The notes beneath the pieces were generated by a model. It saw nothing but the letters and a program-made list of their open reading frames with translations. It was not told the DNA's origin and made no database searches. A stretch of DNA of 64,000 bases from Mesorhizobium sophorae (lineage in GTDB: Bacteria; Pseudomonadota; Alphaproteobacteria; Rhizobiales; Rhizobiaceae). Both the position numbers and the translations under genes were made by a program. The stretch lies in the NCBI RefSeq assembly GCF_002270415.1, contig NZ_NNRI01000022.1, positions 558,001 to 622,000 on the forward strand, read 5' to 3'. This document shows, piece after piece, positions 26,034 to 33,760 of the stretch; the first letter of the stretch is position 1, and each line of letters begins with the position of its first letter.

Positions 26034-26057
26034 AAACGTACACCTAAACGTACACCT
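26034..26057 (+). repeat. Tandem 12-bp repeat at the left end, possible integrase arm sites
   Basis: AAACGTACACCT occurs twice head to tail (26034-26045 and 26046-26057), between the attachment core and the integrase start codon. The same 12-mer, inverted, lies near the right end of the element. Tyrosine integrases of this kind usually bind short arm repeats beside their att cores; binding here is inferred. Confidence 0.75.
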
Positions 26058-26067
26058 GGAGCGGGCG

Positions 26068-27738
26068 ATGTATTTATGGCGCAAGGACTCAGGTTTCTTC
26101 TTCCAGATGCGAATCCCTGCCGGGCAAGTCGTAAACCTTGGTGCAACGCCTTTGCGCATATGGCTTGGAGCACTGAAAAGGCGTGAGGCGCAGCGTCGGG
26201 CGACGGCGCTCGCCGTGATGGCGTTCGAAGGATTGAATGCAGGCATGGACAGGGAGACGCTGACACGCAGCCTGAAGGCCTTGGCAGTGGAGCTTGAAGG
26301 GCTCCGGCGCGACGAGTTTTCGGCAGGGCTAGGAGTCCTTGGGGCGCGCAGCGGCGCGGAGGAAGAGGCTGCTCATGGCCCGAGTGCAGACCCCGAGTTT
26401 GTCGGCCATTTCCGACGAGCAGAAGCAAGGGCCGAGGGCCGGAGGGATTCCCTGGTCTCAATTCGTCGGCGCCTTGACGTGGTTGGACAGGCTCTTGAAA
26501 CCGATGCCGCAGCCCTCACGGCAGAGCGCGCGGCCTACCAGCATGCGCTTGCGACCGTGGCGACGATCGGTAGGTCTGTCGTGCCGGCGGAGTCTGTCCC
26601 GGTTTCGTCTTCTGTCCCTCTCGTTGCCGCCGACGAGCACCGGGACGAGCGGGAGATAACCGCCGACACCCTCTTGAGCGTGGCCGGGAAAGTCGTCCTC
26701 GACCTCCGAAAAGATGCCAAGGCAGGCGGCGGGAAGGGCGACGGCGACCGCTATCAGGAACGATTGGAAAACGGCCTCGCGGCGTTCACCGATGTCATCG
26801 GCGACAAGCCTCTTCGGTACTACCTGCCCTTGCATGTTCAGGAGTTCGCCACAGTCATGGCGAAGTGCCCGAAGAACCGGACGAAGTACGCGCAGTTCAG
26901 TGGCATTTCGATCCGGGAAATGACGGAGGTGAATGCCAAGCACAAAAAGCGGATTCCGACGCTTTCAACCTCCGCCGTCGGCAGCCTCGTTTCCGAGGTG
27001 ACGAACCTCTGGTCGAAGGTGACGGCGGGCGTTGCCGATGTAAAGGACTTGAAGTCCTACAAGATCACCATGCCCACCAATGCCCGCAAGGCGATCACCA
27101 GAGAGGGGCTGCCAGTCTCCTCCCTGAATGTCTGGATGACGGCTGCCGCATCGCTGTACCCGCGCGACGACTTCAAGAAATTCATGCCCTTGGTTGCTCT
27201 GCTGACTGGGATGCGCCAAGGCGAGCTTGTCTGGGTCCAGCCCAAGGACATCGTTGAAATCGATGGCTACACGGTCATCGACCTCCGCCTGCCGCTGGTC
27301 ATCGACCGGAAGGAGGTCGACCGCGCCCTGAAAACCGAAACCTCCCCGCGCATCGTCGCGCTGCACCCCTTTTTGCGAGAGGCCGGATTCCTCGACTTCG
27401 CAAGGGGCCGGAGAGGGTGGGTTTTCGGCGAATACCATCGTCGGGCCAAAGACCCGTCGCATTCTGCTCAAAAGCAGATGGGAAACTGGATGCGGGCGCT
27501 CGGAATCCACGTAGAGCACAGGCACGTCTTCCATTCGCTCCGGCACAATGCCAAGCACTGGCTGCGCGGGATCGGCGGCGACACGGGCAAGCTGATCGCC
27601 GACCGTCAATGCGGCCACGCTCCAGGCAACGTCGGCGATGGCTACGGATTTCCAGTCCTTCAAAGCGACGAGATCGAGAAGATTGAAGCCTTGCCGCTAC
27701 CGAAAGGTGTCGATTTCGGCAGCTTCCTCAAGGCCTGA
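26068..27738 (+). CDS. Tyrosine recombinase (integrase) of the element
   Basis: A 556-aa site-specific recombinase. The N-terminus ('MYLWRKDSGFFFQMRIP') resembles the DUF6538 integrase domain. The catalytic part carries the first Arg in 'TGMRQGELV', HxxR in 'FHSLRH', His in 'CGHAPGNV' and a candidate nucleophilic Tyr in 'GDGYGFP'. It would insert and excise the element at the tRNA. ATG 26068 has GGAG upstream; a longer open frame from 25957 runs through the tRNA and is not real. The region between residues 95 and 190 is long and variable. Confidence 0.92.
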   Translation: MYLWRKDSGFFFQMRIPAGQVVNLGATPLRIWLGALKRREAQRRATALAVMAFEGLNAGMDRETLTRSLKALAVELEGLRRDEFSAGLGVLGARSGAEEEAAHGPSADPEFVGHFRRAEARAEGRRDSLVSIRRRLDVVGQALETDAAALTAERAAYQHALATVATIGRSVVPAESVPVSSSVPLVAADEHRDEREITADTLLSVAGKVVLDLRKDAKAGGGKGDGDRYQERLENGLAAFTDVIGDKPLRYYLPLHVQEFATVMAKCPKNRTKYAQFSGISIREMTEVNAKHKKRIPTLSTSAVGSLVSEVTNLWSKVTAGVADVKDLKSYKITMPTNARKAITREGLPVSSLNVWMTAAASLYPRDDFKKFMPLVALLTGMRQGELVWVQPKDIVEIDGYTVIDLRLPLVIDRKEVDRALKTETSPRIVALHPFLREAGFLDFARGRRGWVFGEYHRRAKDPSHSAQKQMGNWMRALGIHVEHRHVFHSLRHNAKHWLRGIGGDTGKLIADRQCGHAPGNVGDGYGFPVLQSDEIEKIEALPLPKGVDFGSFLKA

Positions 27739-27740
27739 CT

Positions 27741-27881
27741 TCGCCTCGTATCTACCGAGGCGAGGAGGGGAAGGGGGCCGTATGGCTGCACCAGGACGGC
27801 AACGGGTTCAACATCTCCCTAACCGCCCTGCCGCTCACCGGACACCTTGTGATCCGCAACCGCAAGGAATCGGGGGAATGA
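27741..27881 (+). pseudogene. C-terminal remnant of a small conserved rhizobial protein
   Basis: An open stretch directly after the integrase reads EEGKGAVWLHQDGNGFNIS... and ends at 27881. It has no start codon or ribosome site of its own. The sequence resembles the C-terminal part of short proteins carried by many rhizobial plasmids and islands. It looks like a fragment left after a deletion or recombination. Confidence 0.45.
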
Positions 27882-27892
27882 TCCCCCGATTC
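27867..27892 (+). terminator. Perfect 11-bp hairpin, probable terminator after the integrase
   Basis: Arms 27867-27877 and 27882-27892 pair perfectly around a 4-base loop. The T run is weak (TTCACCTTT), so termination is probable rather than certain. Confidence 0.6.
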
Positions 27893-27923
27893 ACCTTTCA
27901 TGCACGTTGGCTCAATTTGAGTT

Positions 27924-27941
27924 TGACACCTTTAGGTGTCA
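27924..27941. promoter_or_regulatory. Palindromic operator-like site
   Basis: TGACACC-TTTA-GGTGTCA is a perfect inverted repeat with 7-bp arms, 115 bp before the next gene. It includes a TTGACA-like element on its left side, so it may be an operator over a promoter. No regulator can be assigned. Confidence 0.5.
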
Positions 27942-28056
27942 CTGGTGGCCCCGCGATCGGACGGCAGGCTGCATCGTTAGGCGGGAAGCGGACGGGCGGT
28001 CTTCTCGGAATTGGCGATTGCGGCTATGTTCACCGAATAACGGGTGGGTCTATGCC

Positions 28057-28566
28057 ATGCTGCCGATCTTTCGCAGGAAGTCCCCGGATACCGAAGTCGC
28101 AAAAGAATACCTGGAGGAAGGCGCACGCCTTGCCGACGAGGCATTTGGACGACAGTTTTCGACCTTCATAAAATACACAATGACCAACGAAGTCCTTGGG
28201 AAATTCGTTGATGACCAGGGCGACGGATTGCGGGACACCTTTCAATGGTTCGAACTGCAATTCCTGTGGGGCTTTTTTCACGAATACGTTCAGACAGAGA
28301 AATTTGCGACTAATGGCTTCAGCAGAATTCTTGTCCACATCATACACCGCCTAATCCATAAACACGGCCTGAGCCTTGCCCACGCCCGCGACGCCGCGCT
28401 GGAGCTTGAAGACTTGTACAACAAGGCGGACAGCAATTTTGAGGCCATCTCGGAGCTTGGAAAGAAGGCCTTTCACGATCCCTTACTCGACGACGCGATG
28501 GTCTCCATAGTCATGGCATTGGCGATGACCTTGGACATGGAAAGAACCGCCGCCAAGGGCTGCTGA
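28057..28566 (+). CDS. Unrecognised protein, 169 aa
   Basis: I do not recognise a family. The protein is mostly helical and amphipathic ('EYLEEGARLADEAFGRQFSTFIKYTMTNEVL', here in pieces) with no signal peptide or clear membrane helix. The first methionine that gives a normal protein start is at 28057. It stands alone between the integrase and a long intergenic region. Base composition is lower in GC than the chromosome. Confidence 0.6.
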   Translation: MLPIFRRKSPDTEVAKEYLEEGARLADEAFGRQFSTFIKYTMTNEVLGKFVDDQGDGLRDTFQWFELQFLWGFFHEYVQTEKFATNGFSRILVHIIHRLIHKHGLSLAHARDAALELEDLYNKADSNFEAISELGKKAFHDPLLDDAMVSIVMALAMTLDMERTAAKGC

Positions 28567-29158
28567 TTTCCGGCGACCTGATACCCACGGCGACCCGAAA
28601 CCACGCACGAATGACCCCTTTACGTGCGACAGATTCTTGCGCCAAGGCCTGAATCGGCCAGAATCCCGCCCTGCTGGCAATGCCCGCTTTTCTTCCAAAA
28701 TGACCGCTCGTCGGGGTCCGTCGGTCCCGCGTTCCGGCTTTGCCGTCGCATACTAACGCTCCTACGGCGCACCTGGTGACCGAGCTCACGGCCGCGAATT
28801 TGCTCTGCCTCCCGGCTGGCTCCCGATCCCGTTCCGGACATCCGGAAGGCTCCGTTTTATACGCTGCTCTCTTGCGTAGATGAGCTGGAAAAGAAAAACC
28901 CGCCACAGTGGGCGGGCCTTCCTCTTTTGCGGTCATCGCATCCCTGCTGTACCGCACTCCGATGCTGATGTGCTGGCCCGCATCGGTCAAGCGACATCGG
29001 ACGGCCCTTCCTCTTTTTTCGTATCCCGGGGGAGACAAGCCCCGAAGGGGCGCGTCGGGGCAGCGCCCCATGAGCCTTATTGCCCATCTCGTCCGCCACC
29101 CTGGATGCGCCGCGAGCGGGAAATCCCCAATCATTGGGGGTTTGACCATTCCGTAACC
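28567..29158. other. Intergenic region with several hairpins, no convincing gene
   Basis: About 590 bp. It holds a terminator-like hairpin at 28895-28926 (arms CCCGCC and GGCGGG, A run left, pyrimidine run right) and GC-rich inverted repeats around 29038-29070. Open frames on both strands here lack protein-like composition. It could be the untranslated leader of the DUF3102 gene or encode a structured RNA. Confidence 0.5.
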
Positions 29159-29183
29159 CCTTCCGGATACGCCTGCCGGAAGG
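29125..29183 (+). promoter_or_regulatory. Operator-like palindrome and a hairpin masking the ribosome site of the DUF3102 gene
   Basis: CCCCAA-TCA-TTGGGG at 29125-29139 is a perfect palindrome. A second hairpin has arms CCTTCCGG (29159-29166) and CCGGAAGG (29176-29183); its 3' arm contains the first part of the AAGGAGG ribosome site of the gene that starts at 29194. Folding would lower translation. Confidence 0.6.
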
Positions 29184-29193
29184 AGGGCAGGGC

Positions 29194-30120
29194 ATGGCGA
29201 AATCTGCGCAGCGTCTGGCGACAATGGACCGAGGGGCGGCCGTGGTGGGGTTCGACTACGATTCCGTTGTTCCGGAGCGCCGGAGGGCGTTGCAGGATGA
29301 TGCTCGTGAAATCCGGAAACGCCTGATCGACGCTGCCGCCGCCCTCATGGACATCGGCGAACGGCTGCACCGCGCGCGGGAAATCCTTCCTCATGGCGCA
29401 TGGTTGCCGTGGCTGGTGGCCGAGACTGGTATGTCCGAGCAGTGGGCACGCGACTGCGTGAATCTTTATCTCCGTTTCGGCGATCGCCCCGCGATCCTTG
29501 AGGAACTGAACCTCGCGCTGTCGCCGACCGCCATCGTCCGACTTGCGACCGCTCCAGTGGCGGCCTGCGAGGATGTCCTGGACCGGGCGCGGGAAGGCGA
29601 GAGGCTGCGCGTCACCGACGTCGAGGAAGTCATCAAGCAGCACCGGAACCGCGAGCGTGCGGCCAAGGGCAAAGAGCCTGTCGCCCGAGCATATGCCGAC
29701 GACGGAATGCCTGTCGGCGCCGACGCGCTGCACATCCTCGCCGACCGTGCCCGAGACGGGTTAATCCCGAAGGTGATCGCCCGCGCCCAGTCAGTTCTTG
29801 GCGTCCTTGAGGACGCCGAGCAGAAACTGGCCGACGGCAAGCGCGTCACGCAGGAAGGCCTGAAGGCATTACGTCCGGACGCGCAATGGCTTACCGACGC
29901 GCTGGAACAACTGACCCAGCGGCGAGTCGCAGGGCAGGCTAAGATTGCCCATGGCACGTTCCTCGACCGTGAGCCGCTGGACGACGGTGCATGGACTGAC
30001 GCGGCCACTTTCCTGCGAGACATCTCATCCTCGGACGCCATCACGGCAGCGCTGAGCGGGCGCGTTCCGGCATTCGTGGAACAGGGAACGAAGGCTCTCC
30101 GGAAAGCGCTCCTGCGGTGA
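29194..30120 (+). CDS. DUF3102-domain protein
   Basis: A 308-aa protein. Residues 30-150 match the DUF3102 pattern seen in plasmid and island proteins ('LMDIGERLHRAREILPHGAWLPWL', 'TGMSEQWARDCVNLYLRFGD'). This region resembles a KorB/ParB-type DNA-binding segment. The C-terminal half is helical and polar. A role in maintenance or regulation of the mobile element is likely but unproven. Its ribosome site lies in a hairpin. It converges on the XRE gene, 14 bp apart. Confidence 0.75.
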   Translation: MAKSAQRLATMDRGAAVVGFDYDSVVPERRRALQDDAREIRKRLIDAAAALMDIGERLHRAREILPHGAWLPWLVAETGMSEQWARDCVNLYLRFGDRPAILEELNLALSPTAIVRLATAPVAACEDVLDRAREGERLRVTDVEEVIKQHRNRERAAKGKEPVARAYADDGMPVGADALHILADRARDGLIPKVIARAQSVLGVLEDAEQKLADGKRVTQEGLKALRPDAQWLTDALEQLTQRRVAGQAKIAHGTFLDREPLDDGAWTDAATFLRDISSSDAITAALSGRVPAFVEQGTKALRKALLR

Positions 30121-30134
30121 GCCGCCGGATCGAC

Positions 30135-30827
30135 TCACGATAGACGGCGAGGGACCATCATCTCAGTCAGGACTTTCTCGACTGGCACGACCGTCAGGTA
30201 CCCAACCGTCATGGGAACAGGCGTTTTGTCCACCCAGGTTGCGCTCACCATCTTCGTCGCCCTGAATGCGCTGTAGCATGCGGCGCCCAGCGCCTCCAAT
30301 TGCTCCAGTAGTTCGCCGAGCGAACGCTGATAGCCGAGCTTTTCGGAGAAGGAGCCGTCATCTCCCAGGTCGCCCAGGTCGCGCAGGAAATCGAAGGTGC
30401 TCGCCGCGACCTCCTTGGCCTCATCTGTGATCGCGTCGTCGGCATGGAAGAGGTACGCGTTAGCCTCATAGGCGACACGAGCCAATCCTTCACCGCTCGT
30501 AACGCGTGAGACGTTCACCCGCGTATGGTCAGGAAACTGCTTCTGGACCTCCTCGTCTTGCACTTTGCGTAGCCCGCCGAAGAGGGCATGCACACCCTTG
30601 ATGAATTCAACATCTTCGAACACGTTGGGATTGTCATAGCCCAGCCCGCGAGCGAGCGCCCGCCGTGTGGTAACGCTGACGGGGTGTCCGGCCTCGATCC
30701 TCTGGATGGTACGCACGTCGAGCCCCGCCGCGGCGGCCAATGCCTCCTGCGACCAGTGCGACGTTTCGCGGATGCATTTCGTCCAGAACGCCAGGAACTT
30801 TGGGTCTTTGGTGTCGATCTCAGTCAC
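30135..30827 (-). CDS. XRE-family helix-turn-helix protein
   Basis: A 230-aa protein with an XRE helix-turn-helix at about residues 12-68 ('CIRETSHWSQEALAAAAGLDVRTIQRIEAG') and an unrecognised 160-residue C-terminal part. It may regulate genes of the element. The start is GTG at 30827 with GAGG some distance upstream. Confidence 0.8.
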   Translation of the reverse strand: MTEIDTKDPKFLAFWTKCIRETSHWSQEALAAAAGLDVRTIQRIEAGHPVSVTTRRALARGLGYDNPNVFEDVEFIKGVHALFGGLRKVQDEEVQKQFPDHTRVNVSRVTSGEGLARVAYEANAYLFHADDAITDEAKEVAASTFDFLRDLGDLGDDGSFSEKLGYQRSLGELLEQLEALGAACYSAFRATKMVSATWVDKTPVPMTVGYLTVVPVEKVLTEMMVPRRLS

Positions 30828-31024
30828 TATTAGGTACCTCGCTATCGGATCGTGTATAGGCGGACAATACCAATACCTATGTCCGGCGACACGACAGAAC
30901 CCCGACAGGATGCCGTAAGGCTAGTGGGCAGACTTCCCCGTCCTCCTCTATCAGAAGCTTTCCTACATGACGGGGCGTGGCATTTCCCTCCCAGGCAGGC
31001 TACTTTGCCTCGGGGGGATTGCGC

Positions 31025-31645
31025 ATGACGACTTGTAACGTGTGCGGGGAAGAAATCGTAATTCGCTATAGCGGCGGACAGAAGATACCGATCCATGTAA
31101 GCGGCCGTTGGTGCTCAGGATATAATTCAGGAACTAACCGGGCGGTCGTAAAGACGTTCCAAACGGCTGTCTCTTACGTCAATCCGAACGCACATTGTCC
31201 GGTCTGCGGAGACCGTGTGTTTTATTACCAGAGTCCGTATGGCGGGCGGGTATTCTTCGACGATTTAGGCTGGCCATGGCCGAAACATCCGTGCACCGAC
31301 AATCCTCGCTCACAATCCGGCTCGGTGAAAACGATCGCTGTGAGCGGTCATACCTCATTTCGGAACAAGGAAGGGCTGCCGCTCGATCTATACGAACTGC
31401 TGTCGCTTACAGAGAAGGACAACATCGTCCACATGCAGTTCGGTCGGATCGGCGAGAACCGCAGCTTCCGCGCATCGGTATCCATCGGTGAACTGAGAAC
31501 CTGGAAGGTGACCGTCGCTGACCTCCGGGCCGCTCCGTCATTCGCTGTCAGGTCCAGTGGAGAGTTCCGAATTCTTGAATTCATTTCCGGCCGTAAGCAG
31601 GTGATCGACCGGATCGTGGTCCGGAAGCCGAAGCCTTCGGCCTAG
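31025..31645 (+). CDS. Zinc-finger-like protein of the CPVCG...RVFFDDLG type
   Basis: A 206-aa protein with two CxxC pairs ('CNVCGEE' and 'CPVCGDRVFYYQSPYGGRVFFDDLGWPWPKHPC'-like, given in part) followed by a conserved His and Cys, so it probably binds zinc. I recall this element from unknown proteins on proteobacterial mobile DNA. The C-terminal half is beta-rich and resembles a cold-shock or OB-type strand pattern only loosely. Start ATG 31025 follows a GGGGGG ribosome site. Confidence 0.7.
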   Translation: MTTCNVCGEEIVIRYSGGQKIPIHVSGRWCSGYNSGTNRAVVKTFQTAVSYVNPNAHCPVCGDRVFYYQSPYGGRVFFDDLGWPWPKHPCTDNPRSQSGSVKTIAVSGHTSFRNKEGLPLDLYELLSLTEKDNIVHMQFGRIGENRSFRASVSIGELRTWKVTVADLRAAPSFAVRSSGEFRILEFISGRKQVIDRIVVRKPKPSA

Positions 31646-31829
31646 TCGGCTACCTTTGCGAGGGGCTAGTTCCGTATGGTTGGCCTGCCCCGCATTCGTT
31701 TCGGAAAGCTGCCGACGCCGCATGCGCTGGACGAGGAAAGCACCGTCGACGGCGGTGCCTAGATCCTTGCCAACAGGGCGGGTTGAGGTGAGCGGATCGG
31801 AAGGATAAGCCGTCAGCCGGGTTTCGACG

Positions 31830-32291
31830 CTACAAATTCGGAACGCCTATTCGAGACGAAATCCCGATATCTCGGGACGGGACAGGATGGTTCCTAATCA
31901 CCTCGTCCTTGCAGGCGGCATAGTCCGGACCGCCCTCCCTTCCGTACCCGTCGGTCGCGTAACCACGGTCGTAAAGATGGGCGCAGCCCTCGTCGATCTG
32001 CTTCTGCTGTCGCTCCATATCCTCCGACCAGAGTGCGAGATTCAATTGCTGCTGTTGCCGCCGTTCCTCAGATACCTTCTGGTCCTGATGCCATCTTTGG
32101 TAGTCGAGCACCGCGTTGACGCCGAAGTACCCCGCCGCGCCGACCGTCGGAATCAGGCACACTGAGGCAATGGCGACAACGATGCCGGGGCTTCTCCTAA
32201 TGAAGCGGGACAGACCAGATTTCGATCCGTCCCAGGTATCCCGGACCCAGCTTGAATAGATTTCTCGTAGCGTCGGTTCTTCAGCATTCAT
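31830..32291 (-). CDS. Single-pass membrane protein, function unknown
   Basis: A 153-aa protein with one membrane helix at about residues 37-60 ('IVVAIASVCLIPTVGAAGYFG') and a polar, Gln/Arg-rich segment after it ('KVSEERRQQQQLNLALW') that may form a coiled coil. Two cysteines occur in the C-terminal part. It is in the same direction as the nuclease gene upstream, about 95 bp apart. No family recognised. Confidence 0.6.
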   Translation of the reverse strand: MNAEEPTLREIYSSWVRDTWDGSKSGLSRFIRRSPGIVVAIASVCLIPTVGAAGYFGVNAVLDYQRWHQDQKVSEERRQQQQLNLALWSEDMERQQKQIDEGCAHLYDRGYATDGYGREGGPDYAACKDEVIRNHPVPSRDIGISSRIGVPNL

Positions 32292-32387
32292 GGCATCAGC
32301 CTCGGCGATCGAACCAAAAGAGGAGCCTTCCCTCTATACTTCATTAGCAGCGAGTTGTGAGGTAGGCCATAGCGTTGGGCGGACGGG

Positions 32388-33119
32388 TCAGTCGGCCGCC
32401 GAACAAGAATACCTGCACCGAGGATATTCGGAGCAGCCGAAGAATGCACCGAACCTGCCGCTCTTTCTAACGAGGTGACCGCTACAGCTTTCTGTCGGGC
32501 ATCGGGGCTTTGGCGCCTTGTTGCGATGTTTCTGTTTCTTGAATTCCCAAGGATGGATGTTGTCCTCGAAGGCCCATATGCCTCGCTTTGCGCGTCTGGC
32601 TTCTTCCAGGGCATCCAAATATCGCTGGTCAGGCCCGTATCGCTCCAAGACCCAAGCCCAGCCGTTGACGACCATCTCTAACTCAATGTTTCTGGTCACG
32701 CGGAGTGGTGCCCCAAACGTCGTTATGACATGAGGGCATGACGACGGCGTCGTGAACTCGCCGGCCGCGTAGTCCAGCGTCAAATAGGGAACGCAGACGA
32801 CACGGCCGTAGGTGTCTACCGACCGCCCGGTATTCATCTTCATCAAGATGACAAGATCGACCCACTTGTCGCCGATCAGGGCCGCAAGGAAATCCCTGGC
32901 TGCGCGGCCGCCGGGCTGTTCCATTTCCGGAGCATCGATGAATCCAAATCTAGCGGTTATCTCGATCTCAGCTTGATCCTTTGGGTTTCCAGTGACCTCG
33001 CAAGCTTTGATCCGAGTTAGAAACCCGTCGCCATCGAACACCTTCAGCACCGGAGCCCTGATTGTGTCCGTTCGCGGATCTTCAGGCACAATAATCACGG
33101 GATTTGCTTCATGAGCCAT
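32388..33119 (-). CDS. Staphylococcal-nuclease-like protein with C-terminal topoisomerase zinc finger
   Basis: A 243-aa protein. Residues 20-185 form an SNase/thermonuclease domain: 'VFDGDGF', 'ARFGFIDAPEME' (Arg, Asp and Glu of the active site) and 'DTYGRVVCVPYL' (second Arg). Residues 205-240 hold a four-cysteine topoisomerase-type finger ('CPTESCSGHLVRKSGRFGAFFGC'-type). No signal peptide is seen, so it is probably cytoplasmic, unlike secreted thermonucleases. The finger may guide it to particular DNA. The start is ATG 33119. Confidence 0.8.
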   Translation of the reverse strand: MAHEANPVIIVPEDPRTDTIRAPVLKVFDGDGFLTRIKACEVTGNPKDQAEIEITARFGFIDAPEMEQPGGRAARDFLAALIGDKWVDLVILMKMNTGRSVDTYGRVVCVPYLTLDYAAGEFTTPSSCPHVITTFGAPLRVTRNIELEMVVNGWAWVLERYGPDQRYLDALEEARRAKRGIWAFEDNIHPWEFKKQKHRNKAPKPRCPTESCSGHLVRKSGRFGAFFGCSEYPRCRYSCSAAD

Positions 33120-33348
33120 GGTGTCGGCGGCAAACGAAAAACGAGACTATACCGTCCCCGTTCTTCCTTTCGGAAGTGCTAAATTAAGCCAAGATTCTAC
33201 GTCCGGAGTAGGCCGTTCTCGTCACCGGAGGCCCGAGGCTCCCACAGGGGGGCCCCTCAGGGACTATCCTTGTCGGTCAATACGCAATTCTGACGATGGA
33301 ACTCCTGAACCAGATCGGCAAGCCTTCCCAAACGAAGGAGCGAGGACC

Positions 33349-33642
33349 ATGACGGCCCTCATCTATCGGCTTGCCGAAGACCATGACGGAGCGTGGACGC
33401 TCGTATTCGATCCAGAGGATCTGCATTTGTATGTCGAGTTCGCCGGGCCCGAAATCGCCTCAGATCCAGTGGATTGGATGACTGTTGAGGATTTCCTCGC
33501 CAGACGGCCGCAAGGTTCGCTCCACAAGCGGTGCACGAGAATTTCAAGTCGTTTCTGTGCAAGGCGATGGGGTGATAGCGTTTCGGATGCGGAAGGATTT
33601 GCGGAAGCGGTTGACCTATTCGCCGCCGGCTATGACCCTTGA
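33349..33642 (+). CDS. Small unrecognised protein, 97 aa
   Basis: An acidic 97-aa protein ('IYRLAEDHDGAWTLVFDPEDLHLYVEFAG') preceded by AAGGAGCGAGG, a good ribosome site. No family recognised. It ends 14 bp before a terminator, and is a single-gene unit just before the Rep gene. Confidence 0.65.
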   Translation: MTALIYRLAEDHDGAWTLVFDPEDLHLYVEFAGPEIASDPVDWMTVEDFLARRPQGSLHKRCTRISSRFCARRWGDSVSDAEGFAEAVDLFAAGYDP

Positions 33643-33656
33643 TGTCAGCGCATGAA

Positions 33657-33695
33657 AAAACCCCCATCAACGGCTGCCAGGCCTCCGGGGGTTTT
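33657..33695 (+). terminator. Rho-independent terminator
   Basis: AAAACCCCC at 33657-33665 pairs with GGGGGTTTT at 33687-33695 around a 21-base loop. It lies after the 97-aa gene and before the Rep gene. Confidence 0.65.
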
Positions 33696-33760
33696 CACGA
33701 GAACAGGCAAATGATCAGACCTCTCCCCGCCAGTGTCAATAGCCGACAGGTCCGCTCCAG

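Noticed and set aside
25957..26067. Extension of the integrase reading frame back into the tRNA
   Set aside because: It would need coding inside the tRNA; ATG 26068 with GGAG is a natural start.
28511..29224. Minus-strand open frame of 237 codons
   Set aside because: It covers the non-coding region and overlaps two other genes; low-complexity Arg/Pro/Ser composition and no ribosome site.
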